Assembly (NCBI RefSeq): GCF_003387615.1
Contig: NZ_QUNS01000002.1
Span: 310,001 to 374,000 of the forward strand
DNA from: Tenacibaculum gallaicum
GTDB lineage: Bacteria > Bacteroidota > Bacteroidia > Flavobacteriales > Flavobacteriaceae
DNA: 64,000 bases
Direction of reading: 5' to 3'
Notes under the pieces: generated by a model
Told to the model about the DNA's origin: nothing
What the model saw: the letters and a program-made list of their open reading frames with translations, nothing else
Database searches by the model: none
Position numbers and translations under genes: made by a program
Shown: piece by piece, positions 48,741-56,971 of the stretch
Numbering within the stretch: position 1 is the first letter of the stretch
Layout: each line of letters opens with the position of its first letter

Positions 48741-48780
48741 GACGATGTCATTTCGAACGGAACTGAGAAATCTTTCATAA
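48741..48780. repeat. intergenic repeat-like element between cysS and yidD
   Basis: TGTCATTTCGAACGG then AACTGAGAAATCTTTC forms an imperfect inverted repeat (ATTTC with GAGAAAT). The phrase is, to my knowledge, common in flavobacterial intergenic spaces. It is 28 nt before the TTG start of yidD. Copy number unverified. Confidence 0.45.
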
Positions 48781-48807
48781 TATAGAAGAAGTCTTAAAAA
48801 TTTAAAT

Positions 48808-49050
48808 TTGAAACTAAAAACAATTTTAACGTACCCTTTTATATTACTAGTTCGATTTTATCAAACAGCTATATCTCCGTTTACGCCAGCAACATGTAGA
48901 TATTCACCAACATGTTCAAGCTATACAATTGAAGCGTTGCAAAAACATGGATTGTTTTATGGTGGTTGGTTGGCATTGAAAAGAATTTTTAGTTGTCACC
49001 CTTGGGGAGGAAGCGGTTACGATCCTGTTCCAGAGAAAAAAGAAAAATAA
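48808..49050 (+). CDS. yidD: membrane protein insertion efficiency factor YidD
   Basis: 80 aa. Amphipathic N-terminus ([20 protein letters not shown]) then the signature [20 protein letters not shown] with three cysteines and [12 protein letters not shown] near the C-terminus. Supports YidC-mediated insertion. No ATG is available in frame; TTG at 48808 gives a protein of normal length and is chosen for this reason. Elsewhere yidD sits with rnpA/yidC; here it stands alone before lgt. Confidence 0.9.
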   Translation: MKLKTILTYPFILLVRFYQTAISPFTPATCRYSPTCSSYTIEALQKHGLFYGGWLALKRIFSCHPWGGSGYDPVPEKKEK

Positions 49051-49136
49051 CAGTCATTTTATGTTATAGAGTAATTTAAAGAACAAAAAAGAGCTCGATA
49101 GCGTTTTGAATTGACACAAAAACTAAATAAAAGTAG

Positions 49137-49997
49137 ATGAATTTTTTATCCATAGTATGGGATTGGAACCCAGAAATAATAAATTTAGGAGGTTTTGGTA
49201 TTCGTTGGTACAGTTTAATGTTTGTAGCGGCGTTTATTTTAGGGCTTCAATTAATGAAAAAGATATACATCAACGACAATATTTCTGTAGAGAAACTAGA
49301 CCCGTTGTTTATGTACGTATTCGTTTCTATGTTGGTAGGAATGCGTTTAGGAGATGTTTTCTTTTACAGTTGGGATTATTATCAAAACCATTTATTGGAA
49401 ATCATATTACCGTTTAAAAAACAAGAAGGAGCATCGGCTTTATTCGGATTGTTAGATGGGTGGAAGTTTACAGGATTTACAGGATTTGCAAGTCACGGAG
49501 CGGCGATTGGAATTCCTATTGCGATGTACTTTTATGCTAAAAAGCACTTACAAAAACCATGGTTATTTATCTTAGATAGATTAGGAATCATGGTAGCCTT
49601 AGCAGGATTTTTTATTCGCTTTGGAAACTTTTTTAACTCAGAAATATACGGAAAGCCAACAGGAAGTAGCTTTGGAGTAATTTTTAAAAGAGCAGGAGAA
49701 ACCGTGCCACGTCATCCAACTCAGTTATATGAAGCGTTAAGTTATTTAGTTTTATTTTTTGCATTATGGCATTTCTATTGGAAAACAGACAAGAAAAATC
49801 AAACAGGCTTCTTATTCGGATTGTTTATGGTAGTACTATGGTCGTTACGTTTTGTAATAGAGTTCTTAAAAGAAGCGCAAGTAGATGGACGAGAAGACTG
49901 GGTGTTTAACACACTAAATACAGGGCAAGTATTAAGTATTCCGTTAGTGTTAATAGGTTTTTGGTTAATGTTTAGAAAACCCAAAGCAACCGCATAA
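49137..49997 (+). CDS. lgt: prolipoprotein diacylglyceryl transferase
   Basis: 286 aa, seven hydrophobic segments. Family signature RFGNFFNSEIYGKPTG (residues ~163-178) with the essential arginine and asparagine, and GASHG-like ASHGAAIG with the catalytic histidine, plus RHPTQLYEALSYL. Adds the first lipid to lipoproteins; needed for the many lipoproteins of this window (SusD, GH18, S9 peptidase and others). 86 nt after yidD. Confidence 0.96.
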   Translation: MNFLSIVWDWNPEIINLGGFGIRWYSLMFVAAFILGLQLMKKIYINDNISVEKLDPLFMYVFVSMLVGMRLGDVFFYSWDYYQNHLLEIILPFKKQEGASALFGLLDGWKFTGFTGFASHGAAIGIPIAMYFYAKKHLQKPWLFILDRLGIMVALAGFFIRFGNFFNSEIYGKPTGSSFGVIFKRAGETVPRHPTQLYEALSYLVLFFALWHFYWKTDKKNQTGFLFGLFMVVLWSLRFVIEFLKEAQVDGREDWVFNTLNTGQVLSIPLVLIGFWLMFRKPKATA

Positions 49998-50042
49998 AAC
50001 AATAAAAAACTCCAAGTGAACACTTGGAGTTTTTTATTGTTT
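49997..50042. terminator. bidirectional intrinsic terminator with a perfect 22-bp stem
   Basis: Positions 49997-50018 are the exact reverse complement of 50021-50042 with a 2-nt loop. Core ACTCCAAGTG/CACTTGGAGT with A and T tracts on both sides. It lies between lgt (plus) and the GH18 gene (minus), whose stop is at 50056. Confidence 0.9.
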
Positions 50043-50055
50043 AAAAGTAATTATT

Positions 50056-51339
50056 TTACTCTTTTGAAAACTTTTCAGTCAACAAATCCCACAGCTGAGA
50101 ATAGCCATTGTCATAACCCAGTGCCCAAATACCTACGCCGCCTATTTTATTGTGTTTTATCCAGTCGTATTTTAAAGAAAGCGATTGTACATCTTCAAAA
50201 AATAACTGTCTATATTCTTGGTTACTATCTTTAATAATTAGATAGCTAGAAGCACTTTTAGGATCAAATTTGATAGGGATTTGTAAAGAATCAATGTAAA
50301 TATCTCGTATGGTATTGTAACGAGGATGCGATTTAAATTTGGTTACTTTAGCACCCATCCCAGAGTTTTTTGTATACCATTCTGCCCCGTAATAAGGGAG
50401 TCCTGCAATTAGTTTATTCAAAGGGACGCCTTTATTTTTATAGTAACTGACAGAAGCTTCTAAACCATTTCCAAATTTTTTACTGTACTTAAAAGGAGTT
50501 ACAGGGCCAGTAGTTTTACTAAAACTTCCGTAGTAATCGTAACCCATTAGCGTGTAAAAGTCAATATGCGGATTGATAGCAGGAATATCAAAAACATTGT
50601 TCCAATCAATAGCATACAAACATAAAGAAACCATATAATTAGGGTTCTTCTCTTTTAGCTTTTTTGAAACCTGAATGATAAACTGTGTAAAACGATTTCT
50701 ATCTTCTTTGGCAACACCTTCAAAATCTATATTAATTCCATTAGCATTTCTTAACGCAAGTAATTTAGTTAAGTTCTCTACAAGTTTTGCTTGAGCTTTT
50801 GAGTTGTTCAAAAATACAGTGTTGTTTTCGCTTCCAAAGTTAGTAACAGACAAAAATACCTTACAACCTTTTACCTTAGCACTGTCAATTAACGAAGTAG
50901 TTTTCCATTGATGTATGCTTTTGTAATTACCTGTTTTGGGTTCAACAGTGTATGAAAAGTACGAAACTCCCCAAAGCATAGAAAAATTATAACTTTTATA
51001 AGAAGAACCGTTGGAATACACATGCCATCCGAATGTGCGATACTTTGGATGTACCTTCTCTTTTTTATGAGGTATGGGTTTGTGAGAAATATTGTTTAAG
51101 CTATCCCATTGACGTTCGGTAGAAAAGTTGAGATTACCATATTTTTGCTCATGCAAATGACGTTGGCTTATGAATTCACTGTTGTCAGAAGTTCTAGCTG
51201 TTTTTTCATGTTTGAATGATGGTTGGTTATTGTTGTCATGGACTTTCTTCTTTTTTTGATTTGAACAAGAAGTAATTAAGGCGATTAAAAACAAGAGGCC
51301 AATTAATACCCTAATTTGTTTATTTTGGAGGTGCTTCAT
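50056..51339 (-). CDS. glycoside hydrolase family 18-type lipoprotein
   Basis: 427 aa. Lipoprotein signal VLIGLLFLIALITSC (Cys25), then a K/H/Q-rich linker to about residue 95, then a GH18 TIM barrel. The catalytic DxxDxDxE line reads NGINIDFEG: Asn200, Asn203, Asp205 and Glu207, so the proton donor Glu is kept while two upstream aspartates are replaced by Asn. MGYDYYGSFS and GLPYYGAEWY follow as expected. Probable endo-acting chitinase/peptidoglycan- or N-glycan-related enzyme with altered active site; similar to spore-cortex YaaH-type proteins. Alone between two terminators. Confidence 0.85.
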   Translation of the reverse strand: MKHLQNKQIRVLIGLLFLIALITSCSNQKKKKVHDNNNQPSFKHEKTARTSDNSEFISQRHLHEQKYGNLNFSTERQWDSLNNISHKPIPHKKEKVHPKYRTFGWHVYSNGSSYKSYNFSMLWGVSYFSYTVEPKTGNYKSIHQWKTTSLIDSAKVKGCKVFLSVTNFGSENNTVFLNNSKAQAKLVENLTKLLALRNANGINIDFEGVAKEDRNRFTQFIIQVSKKLKEKNPNYMVSLCLYAIDWNNVFDIPAINPHIDFYTLMGYDYYGSFSKTTGPVTPFKYSKKFGNGLEASVSYYKNKGVPLNKLIAGLPYYGAEWYTKNSGMGAKVTKFKSHPRYNTIRDIYIDSLQIPIKFDPKSASSYLIIKDSNQEYRQLFFEDVQSLSLKYDWIKHNKIGGVGIWALGYDNGYSQLWDLLTEKFSKE

Positions 51340-51479
51340 TTAACAAAAAGATAGATTAGTAAAATTCATAGCTTATCACAAATTTTAAGAGTTACTAAAA
51401 TACAACAAGTTTTCTTAAAATAGTTTATCGATTAAAAACTAGATACATAGTCGAAAGTATTAAATTGGTTTTAGTTAAT

Positions 51480-52058
51480 GCTTAGAAAAAATAAACTTAA
51501 AAACATACTCAAAAAGATTACCCTTTAGGTTTAAAATTAAGTATTGTACAAGAAGATTATATCATATTTTTACAACAAAAAATTAAAGAATTGGAGTAGA
51601 CAGAGATTATCTTTTTGCTACTTTTAACTTTAAAAGTATATTATATCTTGATAAGACCTAAGCAAAACTATCATATGACCACTAACTCATATCATATTTT
51701 TAGAAAGCACAAAGACATATTTGGGTATATATAAGTATAGAAAGACCAAAGTAAGCTTGGGTATCAGATCAAATATCAATAACATACATAGACAATAGAG
51801 AAAATCTAATGTATCTATTGCTTATTGCAAATGTTTATTCAAGGGTGATAATCGGTTATTATTTGCTTGATACCTTAGTTACAGATAGTTTTTTATAAAA
51901 GTGGTAAAGTCTATAATTCTAAAGAGCTATATCTATCTTGTCAAATGTTAACACCCGAACAAATGCGCGGACAGAATAAAACCAAAATAAAACGTATAAA
52001 AAGAAAATATCAGATAAGACAACTACCTTACCTGATATTTAGCTATTTTTTAACCTAG
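51480..52058 (+). mobile_element. decayed IS3-family transposase (orfB/integrase-core relic)
   Basis: In three plus frames the parts of an IS3-type integrase core can be pieced together: CTRRLYHI near 51545, GVDR near 51597, TTNSYHIFRKHKD near 51678-51716, then 51755-51898 (AWVSDQISITYIDNRE, NLMYLLLIANVYSR, VIIGYYLLDTLVTD), then 51894-52058 (VYNSKELYLSCQMLTPEQ, MRGQNKTKIKRIKRK). The first catalytic Asp survives in WVSD, the second has become Asn in IANVYSR, and the part with the catalytic Glu is deleted. Stops and frameshifts show it is dead. No terminal inverted repeats or target duplication were found. Confidence 0.8.
52005..52040 (-). terminator. intrinsic terminator after the DUF4369 lipoprotein gene
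   Basis: AAATATCAG (52005-52013) pairs with CTGATATTT (52032-52040), extended by TAAG/CTTA inside. Read on the minus strand it is followed by TTCTTTTTAT. It lies inside the end of the IS3 relic, 65 nt past the stop of the gene at 52105. Confidence 0.65.
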
Positions 52059-52104
52059 TGAAAAAACTGTAACGGTTTTTAGGATAATTGAATAAGAAAA
52101 AATT

Positions 52105-52809
52105 TTACTTTCCTTCTTTAGCTTTTATATCGTCTACAAACTTTTGTAAACGTTTACCATATTCTGATTTTTTAACTTTATCAGTTAAACTGTTATTAAT
52201 AGTATCTAAAAGTTTAATGTTAGCGTCATATAGTTCAGACAACGCAATGTACGGAGCAGCTTCACTATCACCGTTTGCAATCGCAAAGTTTGTAGAGAAT
52301 AAGAAACGACGACGTATCATTTTCTTATAATCAGCTTCCACTTGCTCTAGTTGTACTTCATCTTTAGCTTGACGAGCCTCAACTTCTTTTTTTACAAAAT
52401 CTAAACGTTGATCCATAAAACGTTGGTTTATTTTACGGTACTTATTCATTACTTCTTGGTTTTTAGAGCCTTTTATTTCAGGTTTAAAACCAAATTCTTC
52501 AATTTTGTCATTTATAGTAATTTCACCTTCTTCACCGAAAAACATAATGTGTTTATCTGTGGTGTTACCGTCAAAAGTTAAGTAATACATTACAGGAGAC
52601 TCAACATTATCTGTTAGTAGAAATTTATCATCACCTAATAAAGCCATAGAATCAACAGATACTAATAATGTATCCTTCATTTTTTGAAGGTATAAAGTAC
52701 CTTTTTTTAATCCTTTAACTTGACCTTTAACAACCATGTTTCCTTCTTTCTTAGAGGAACAAGCAAAAGCAACAAGTGCAATTGCGAAAAGAGCAATAAT
52801 TTTCTTCAT
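52105..52809 (-). CDS. DUF4369-type lipoprotein
   Basis: 234 aa from ATG 52809 (MKKIIALFAIALVAFACSSK), lipobox cysteine at residue 17; an in-frame ATG eight codons upstream would give a poor signal. Residues ~24-110 match the DUF4369 domain found at the N-terminus of Bacteroidota thioredoxin-like lipoproteins (VVKGQVKGLKKGTLYLQKM, VMYYLTFDG); the usual thioredoxin domain is missing and replaced by a helical region rich in K, E and R (residues 120-234). Probably periplasm-facing; function unknown. CATATTTG before the start may be its -7 box. Confidence 0.8.
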   Translation of the reverse strand: MKKIIALFAIALVAFACSSKKEGNMVVKGQVKGLKKGTLYLQKMKDTLLVSVDSMALLGDDKFLLTDNVESPVMYYLTFDGNTTDKHIMFFGEEGEITINDKIEEFGFKPEIKGSKNQEVMNKYRKINQRFMDQRLDFVKKEVEARQAKDEVQLEQVEADYKKMIRRRFLFSTNFAIANGDSEAAPYIALSELYDANIKLLDTINNSLTDKVKKSEYGKRLQKFVDDIKAKEGK

Positions 52810-52848
52810 TGAATTCAAATTTGTCTGCTGCAAATATGCAGATTTCTC

Positions 52849-54156
52849 CTAAACTTTTGAGGCTATTTCCATTAAAATTGTACATAGGATTGCCCCCACG
52901 GTACCAATTGCGTATCCGAAAACAGCTAATAAAACACCAACAGTAGCTAATGATGAGTGAAAAGCTTGTGCTACAATTGGAGCAGAAGCTGCACCACCAA
53001 CATTTGCTTGACTTCCTACTGCCAAGAAAAAATAAGGGGCACGAATTAATTTAGCGACTAAGATTAACAATCCTGCATGAATTGCCATCCATACCAAACC
53101 AATAAAAATTAAGTTGAAATTATCAAAAATCAACGTTAAGTCCATTTTCATACCAATGGTTGCTACTAAAATATAAATAAAAATACTTCCTATTTTACTA
53201 GCTCCAGCACCTTCGTAATTTTTTGCTTTGGTAAAAGATAAGACAACAGCAACAATGGTTGATATACTAATTAGCCAGAAAAAATTAGAACCTAAGAAAG
53301 AGAAAATATTTTTCCAAGTTTGAGATTCCATACTTGCAGTTAAAGAAGCAAAGATGTCGCTTAAATATGCACCAGCAAAATGTCCGAAACCAACAGTTCC
53401 AAAAGCAATGGCAAGCATAATTATAAAATCAGTTAAAGTTGGAGTTCTTTTTACACTTTGTGTAAAGTTAGAAACTCGAACTTTTAAGTCTTCAATAGCT
53501 GAGGTATCTGCTTTTAACCATTTATTAATTTTATCTTTTTTACCGATTCCAATTAAGATGATTGCCATCCAAATATTAGCAACTACAATATCAACAAATA
53601 CCATTCCTCCATACTTAGCAGGGTTATATTGATAAATTTCTAGCATAGCAGTTTGGTTCGCACCACCTCCAATCCAACTTCCTGCAAGTGTAGAAAGTCC
53701 TCTCCATACAGCATCAAATCCAGCTCCACCTACTGTTTCTGGTGAAACAGCTGAGATTAATAAAATAGCGATAGGGCCTCCTATTACAATTCCTACGGTA
53801 CCTGTGAAAAACATGATTAATGCTTTAGAACCCAAGTTGAAAATAGCTTTTAAATCAATACTTAAGGTCATTAAAACTAAAGCCGCAGGTAATAAAAATC
53901 GGCTAGAAACATAATACAGTTGTGATTTACTTTTTATTACTTCACCTGCAGCATTGGTAGTTTCCCATTCTGGTGAAATAACTCCTAAAGTAGTAAATAT
54001 TGCTGGGATAAAATAAGCCATGAATAACCCAGGAACTATTTTATAAAACTTGTGCCAAAATCCTGAAGTTTTCGATTCTGTATAAAATACAAAACCTAAA
54101 GAAATCATTAAAATACCAAATACTATTGCGTCGTTAGTAAAAGTAGGTTCGTTCAT
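52849..54156 (-). CDS. DUF819-family integral membrane protein
   Basis: 435 aa with 11-12 predicted membrane segments. The conserved SWIGGGANQTAMLEIYQ and GSQANVGGAASAPIVAQAFH stretches are those of DUF819 (YjcL-like), distantly related to the sodium/substrate carriers of the glutamate:Na+ symporter type. The repeated GGxN and GGAASA motifs suggest two inverted halves. The charge of the transported solute is unknown. Between a DUF2490 gene and a DUF4369 lipoprotein gene in the same direction. Confidence 0.85.
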   Translation of the reverse strand: MNEPTFTNDAIVFGILMISLGFVFYTESKTSGFWHKFYKIVPGLFMAYFIPAIFTTLGVISPEWETTNAAGEVIKSKSQLYYVSSRFLLPAALVLMTLSIDLKAIFNLGSKALIMFFTGTVGIVIGGPIAILLISAVSPETVGGAGFDAVWRGLSTLAGSWIGGGANQTAMLEIYQYNPAKYGGMVFVDIVVANIWMAIILIGIGKKDKINKWLKADTSAIEDLKVRVSNFTQSVKRTPTLTDFIIMLAIAFGTVGFGHFAGAYLSDIFASLTASMESQTWKNIFSFLGSNFFWLISISTIVAVVLSFTKAKNYEGAGASKIGSIFIYILVATIGMKMDLTLIFDNFNLIFIGLVWMAIHAGLLILVAKLIRAPYFFLAVGSQANVGGAASAPIVAQAFHSSLATVGVLLAVFGYAIGTVGAILCTILMEIASKV

Positions 54157-54200
54157 CGTGAAAATTTAATTTTTGCTAAAGTATGAAATAATAGTTACTT

Positions 54201-54866
54201 CTATTTTCTATGGTCAGTACTAATAACAACACCTAATTGGATTCTATTAAAGTTACCAACTTCGTTTACATTTATTAACTGATACCCTGCTTGAAGTTTT
54301 ACAATATCAGATACTTTGTATTTAAAACCAGCTCCAAACCAATTTTGATTGTAAGATTCTCCTTTAAAGTCTAAAAAGGTTTCATTATATAGATAAGTAG
54401 ACCATTTTTCATTAATAGGATGACCTAGGGCTAATTGATATCGGAAAAAGTTACCAGTAGTTGATTCAAAAAAACGTTGTTCACCTCTAAAACGATGTGC
54501 TAAGTTTAAACTAGCTATTTTATGCTTTACGTTTAAATCTTCATAAATACGATGTTCATTAAAATCTCCAGCATTAGCATCAAAAGTTCTATCTGTATTT
54601 AAGAAGGCATATCCTACAGTAGCACTTATAGTTTTATTGAACTTATAATTACCACCTAAACGTCCAATGAATTGTTGCATATCGTCTCCAATTTCAAAAA
54701 AACGGAAATGCGCCATGCTTTTTAAACTAAACTTATCAGAAATTTGATGTGATCCATTGTACATATACCAAACACCGAGTTCTTTTGTTGGATCTGGAGC
54801 TATTGATTGTTGAGCGAAATTGTTTAATGAAAATAAAGTGATAATTAATAAAGTTAATTTTTTCAT
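54201..54866 (-). CDS. DUF2490 outer-membrane beta-barrel protein
   Basis: 221 aa. Signal peptide to about residue 18 (NNFAQ), then alternating strands with aromatic girdles (AHFRFFEIGDDMQQFIGRLG, ETFLDFKGESYNQNWFGAGF) ending LGVVISTDHRK. The fold is that of DUF2490 barrels of Bacteroidota. Function unknown. 44 nt upstream of the DUF819 gene on the same strand, so probably cotranscribed with it. Confidence 0.85.
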   Translation of the reverse strand: MKKLTLLIITLFSLNNFAQQSIAPDPTKELGVWYMYNGSHQISDKFSLKSMAHFRFFEIGDDMQQFIGRLGGNYKFNKTISATVGYAFLNTDRTFDANAGDFNEHRIYEDLNVKHKIASLNLAHRFRGEQRFFESTTGNFFRYQLALGHPINEKWSTYLYNETFLDFKGESYNQNWFGAGFKYKVSDIVKLQAGYQLINVNEVGNFNRIQLGVVISTDHRK

Positions 54867-54896
54867 AATTGTTATAGTGGTTGTTTTTTATATTAA

Positions 54897-54931
54897 AAAT
54901 CCCCCACATATATGGTATATGTAGGAGATTT
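54897..54931 (-). terminator. intrinsic terminator after the S9 peptidase gene
   Basis: AAATCTCCTACATATA pairs with TATATGTGGGGGATTT on the minus strand (two G-U or mismatched positions, 3-nt loop), followed by TTTAATA. It lies 75 nt past the stop at 55007. Confidence 0.7.
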
Positions 54932-55006
54932 AATTGTTATGTGAGCAAAAATAAAAATCAGGTTTTTCTTACGAAAAATTAGGATGTTAAAATTGCATGG
55001 GTTTGT

Positions 55007-56926
55007 TTATAATTCGTCAGTTTTAATAGGTTCTTCTTTTTTTAAATATTTATCTAAAAATTGTAAAATTCTACTATTAGCTTCTATTTGATTTTCTTTT
55101 TTTACAAAGCCATGACCTTCATCATCAAAAAGAACATATTCTACAGGAACACCATTTTTCTTAACTCCAGCTACAATTTCATCAGATTCCACTTGTAAAA
55201 CTCTTGGGTCTTTAGCACCTTGTAATACCATTAATGGTTTTGTTACTTTATCAGTATGGAATAAAGGAGAAATTCTTTTAAGTCTTACAGAATCGGCAGA
55301 GTGTGGGTTCCCTAATTCTTTATATAAAGCTTCTCTAAAAGACTCCCACCAAGATGGAATACTTTTTAAGGTACGCATCCAGTTTGTTACTCCATATATA
55401 TTTACACCTACTGCAAATTCTTCAGGAGTATAAGTTAAAGCAGCCATTGTCATATAACCACCATAAGATCCACCAATAATTCCTATTTTATCAGCATCAA
55501 TTTCTGATTGTTTTGCCAACCAATTTTTACCTTCTACACAGTCTTGTAAATCTTTTTCTCCGTGGTTTAAATCATCCATAGTAAAAAAGGTTTTACCATA
55601 CCCACTACTTCCACGGTTATTAACAGCTAAAACAGCATATCCATGGTTTACTAAATATTGAATTCTTGAACTGAAGTTTTGACGTGATTGTCCTCCAGGA
55701 CCTCCATGAACCCAAACCAAAGCAGGAACTTTAGCGTCTTCCGAAGCTTGATGAGGTAAATAGTAAATTGCAGGAATAGTCACTCCATCAAAAGACGGAT
55801 AACGAATTACTTTTGCGTTTACTAAATCAGTAGGGTTAATTTCTTTATTTAAAACATCAGTTAATTGCGTTTGTTTTTTTGTTTTTAAGTCATATACATA
55901 TAAGTTTGAAGGAGTGTTAGATCCACCAGCATAAAAACGCATTATGTTTTCATCTCTAGAAAAACCAACACTAGTAATACTTTTTCCATCAACATTAGGA
56001 AGCTCTATGTTTTTACCTGCTTTAACATCAAAAACTTCAATTACATTTTTAGCATCTTCGTTAATATATGTTACTCTGTAGCTACCATTATTGGTAAAGT
56101 AACTTCCAGAAATATCCCAGTCTTTTGCCAATACTTTTTCTGTTTCATTAGTACTAATAGTATATTTCATTAAGGTAGCAAATTCACCTTCCGCATCTGT
56201 TGTGTAATAAAACTCAGTATCATCGATAGAAAAATCAGCTGCTGAATTACCACTTAATCTTAGGTTAATTTTTGTGATTACTTTGGTAGTTCTATCAAAC
56301 AAAAACAAATCACTATCGTTAGTATTAACCGTTTTACTTAATGCTAATATATTTTTGTTGTTTGATATAGCAGAAACGTTATAACCTTCTTTGTTCTCAT
56401 AAATCATTTTAGGAGTAAAAGTTTCAAGATCGATTTCGTAGAGATCCATAAAACGGTTGTCTCTTTTGTTTGAAGTGAAAAAGAAGCTCTTCTCGTCTTT
56501 TGCCCAACCAAAAAAGCCTGCTCTAGCACCTTTAGTAGGTGTTAAGTTTCTAGTGTCCCCATTTAATTCTCTTAAAAAGATGTGGTAGATTTCATCACCA
56601 TTATTATCCATTCTGAATAACATTCTTTCATCTTTTGGAAAATAAGATGTAGCAAAGACAGATGAACTATCTGATTTTGTAATAGGTTCAAACTCGCCTC
56701 CAGATGTTGAAACAGTGTACATGTTGTAAATTCCAGAACGATTACTAGTTACGAGTAGTTTGGAGTTGTCAGGAGAAAAACTTCCTCCAAAAACATTTTC
56801 GTTATCCATCATTTGCTCAATAGAATATTTTTTGAGCGTTGTACTGGTTTTATCAGAGTCTTTTTTATCCGTTTTACAAGCAACTACGGAAAGGGCAATG
56901 GCTAGTAGTAAGAAATGTTTTTTCAT
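55007..56926 (-). CDS. S9-family serine peptidase (prolyl oligopeptidase/DPP-like) lipoprotein
   Basis: 639 aa. Lipoprotein signal LLLAIALSVVAC (Cys17). A WD40-like beta-propeller with repeated DxxxLFxxD-type blades fills residues ~35-370, then an alpha/beta-hydrolase domain. Catalytic triad: Ser487 in GGSYGGYMT, Asp573 in GAKDPRV and His605 in DEGHGF, all intact. Cleaves short peptides after Pro or Ala in relatives. Single gene; divergent from nothing, downstream of the large Asp-box protein but separated by a 45-nt gap, so possibly one unit. Confidence 0.93.
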   Translation of the reverse strand: MKKHFLLLAIALSVVACKTDKKDSDKTSTTLKKYSIEQMMDNENVFGGSFSPDNSKLLVTSNRSGIYNMYTVSTSGGEFEPITKSDSSSVFATSYFPKDERMLFRMDNNGDEIYHIFLRELNGDTRNLTPTKGARAGFFGWAKDEKSFFFTSNKRDNRFMDLYEIDLETFTPKMIYENKEGYNVSAISNNKNILALSKTVNTNDSDLFLFDRTTKVITKINLRLSGNSAADFSIDDTEFYYTTDAEGEFATLMKYTISTNETEKVLAKDWDISGSYFTNNGSYRVTYINEDAKNVIEVFDVKAGKNIELPNVDGKSITSVGFSRDENIMRFYAGGSNTPSNLYVYDLKTKKQTQLTDVLNKEINPTDLVNAKVIRYPSFDGVTIPAIYYLPHQASEDAKVPALVWVHGGPGGQSRQNFSSRIQYLVNHGYAVLAVNNRGSSGYGKTFFTMDDLNHGEKDLQDCVEGKNWLAKQSEIDADKIGIIGGSYGGYMTMAALTYTPEEFAVGVNIYGVTNWMRTLKSIPSWWESFREALYKELGNPHSADSVRLKRISPLFHTDKVTKPLMVLQGAKDPRVLQVESDEIVAGVKKNGVPVEYVLFDDEGHGFVKKENQIEANSRILQFLDKYLKKEEPIKTDEL

Positions 56927-56971
56927 AAGTGTATGTTTGGATTATTAATTTTCGTTTTTAACCAAGCTTTT

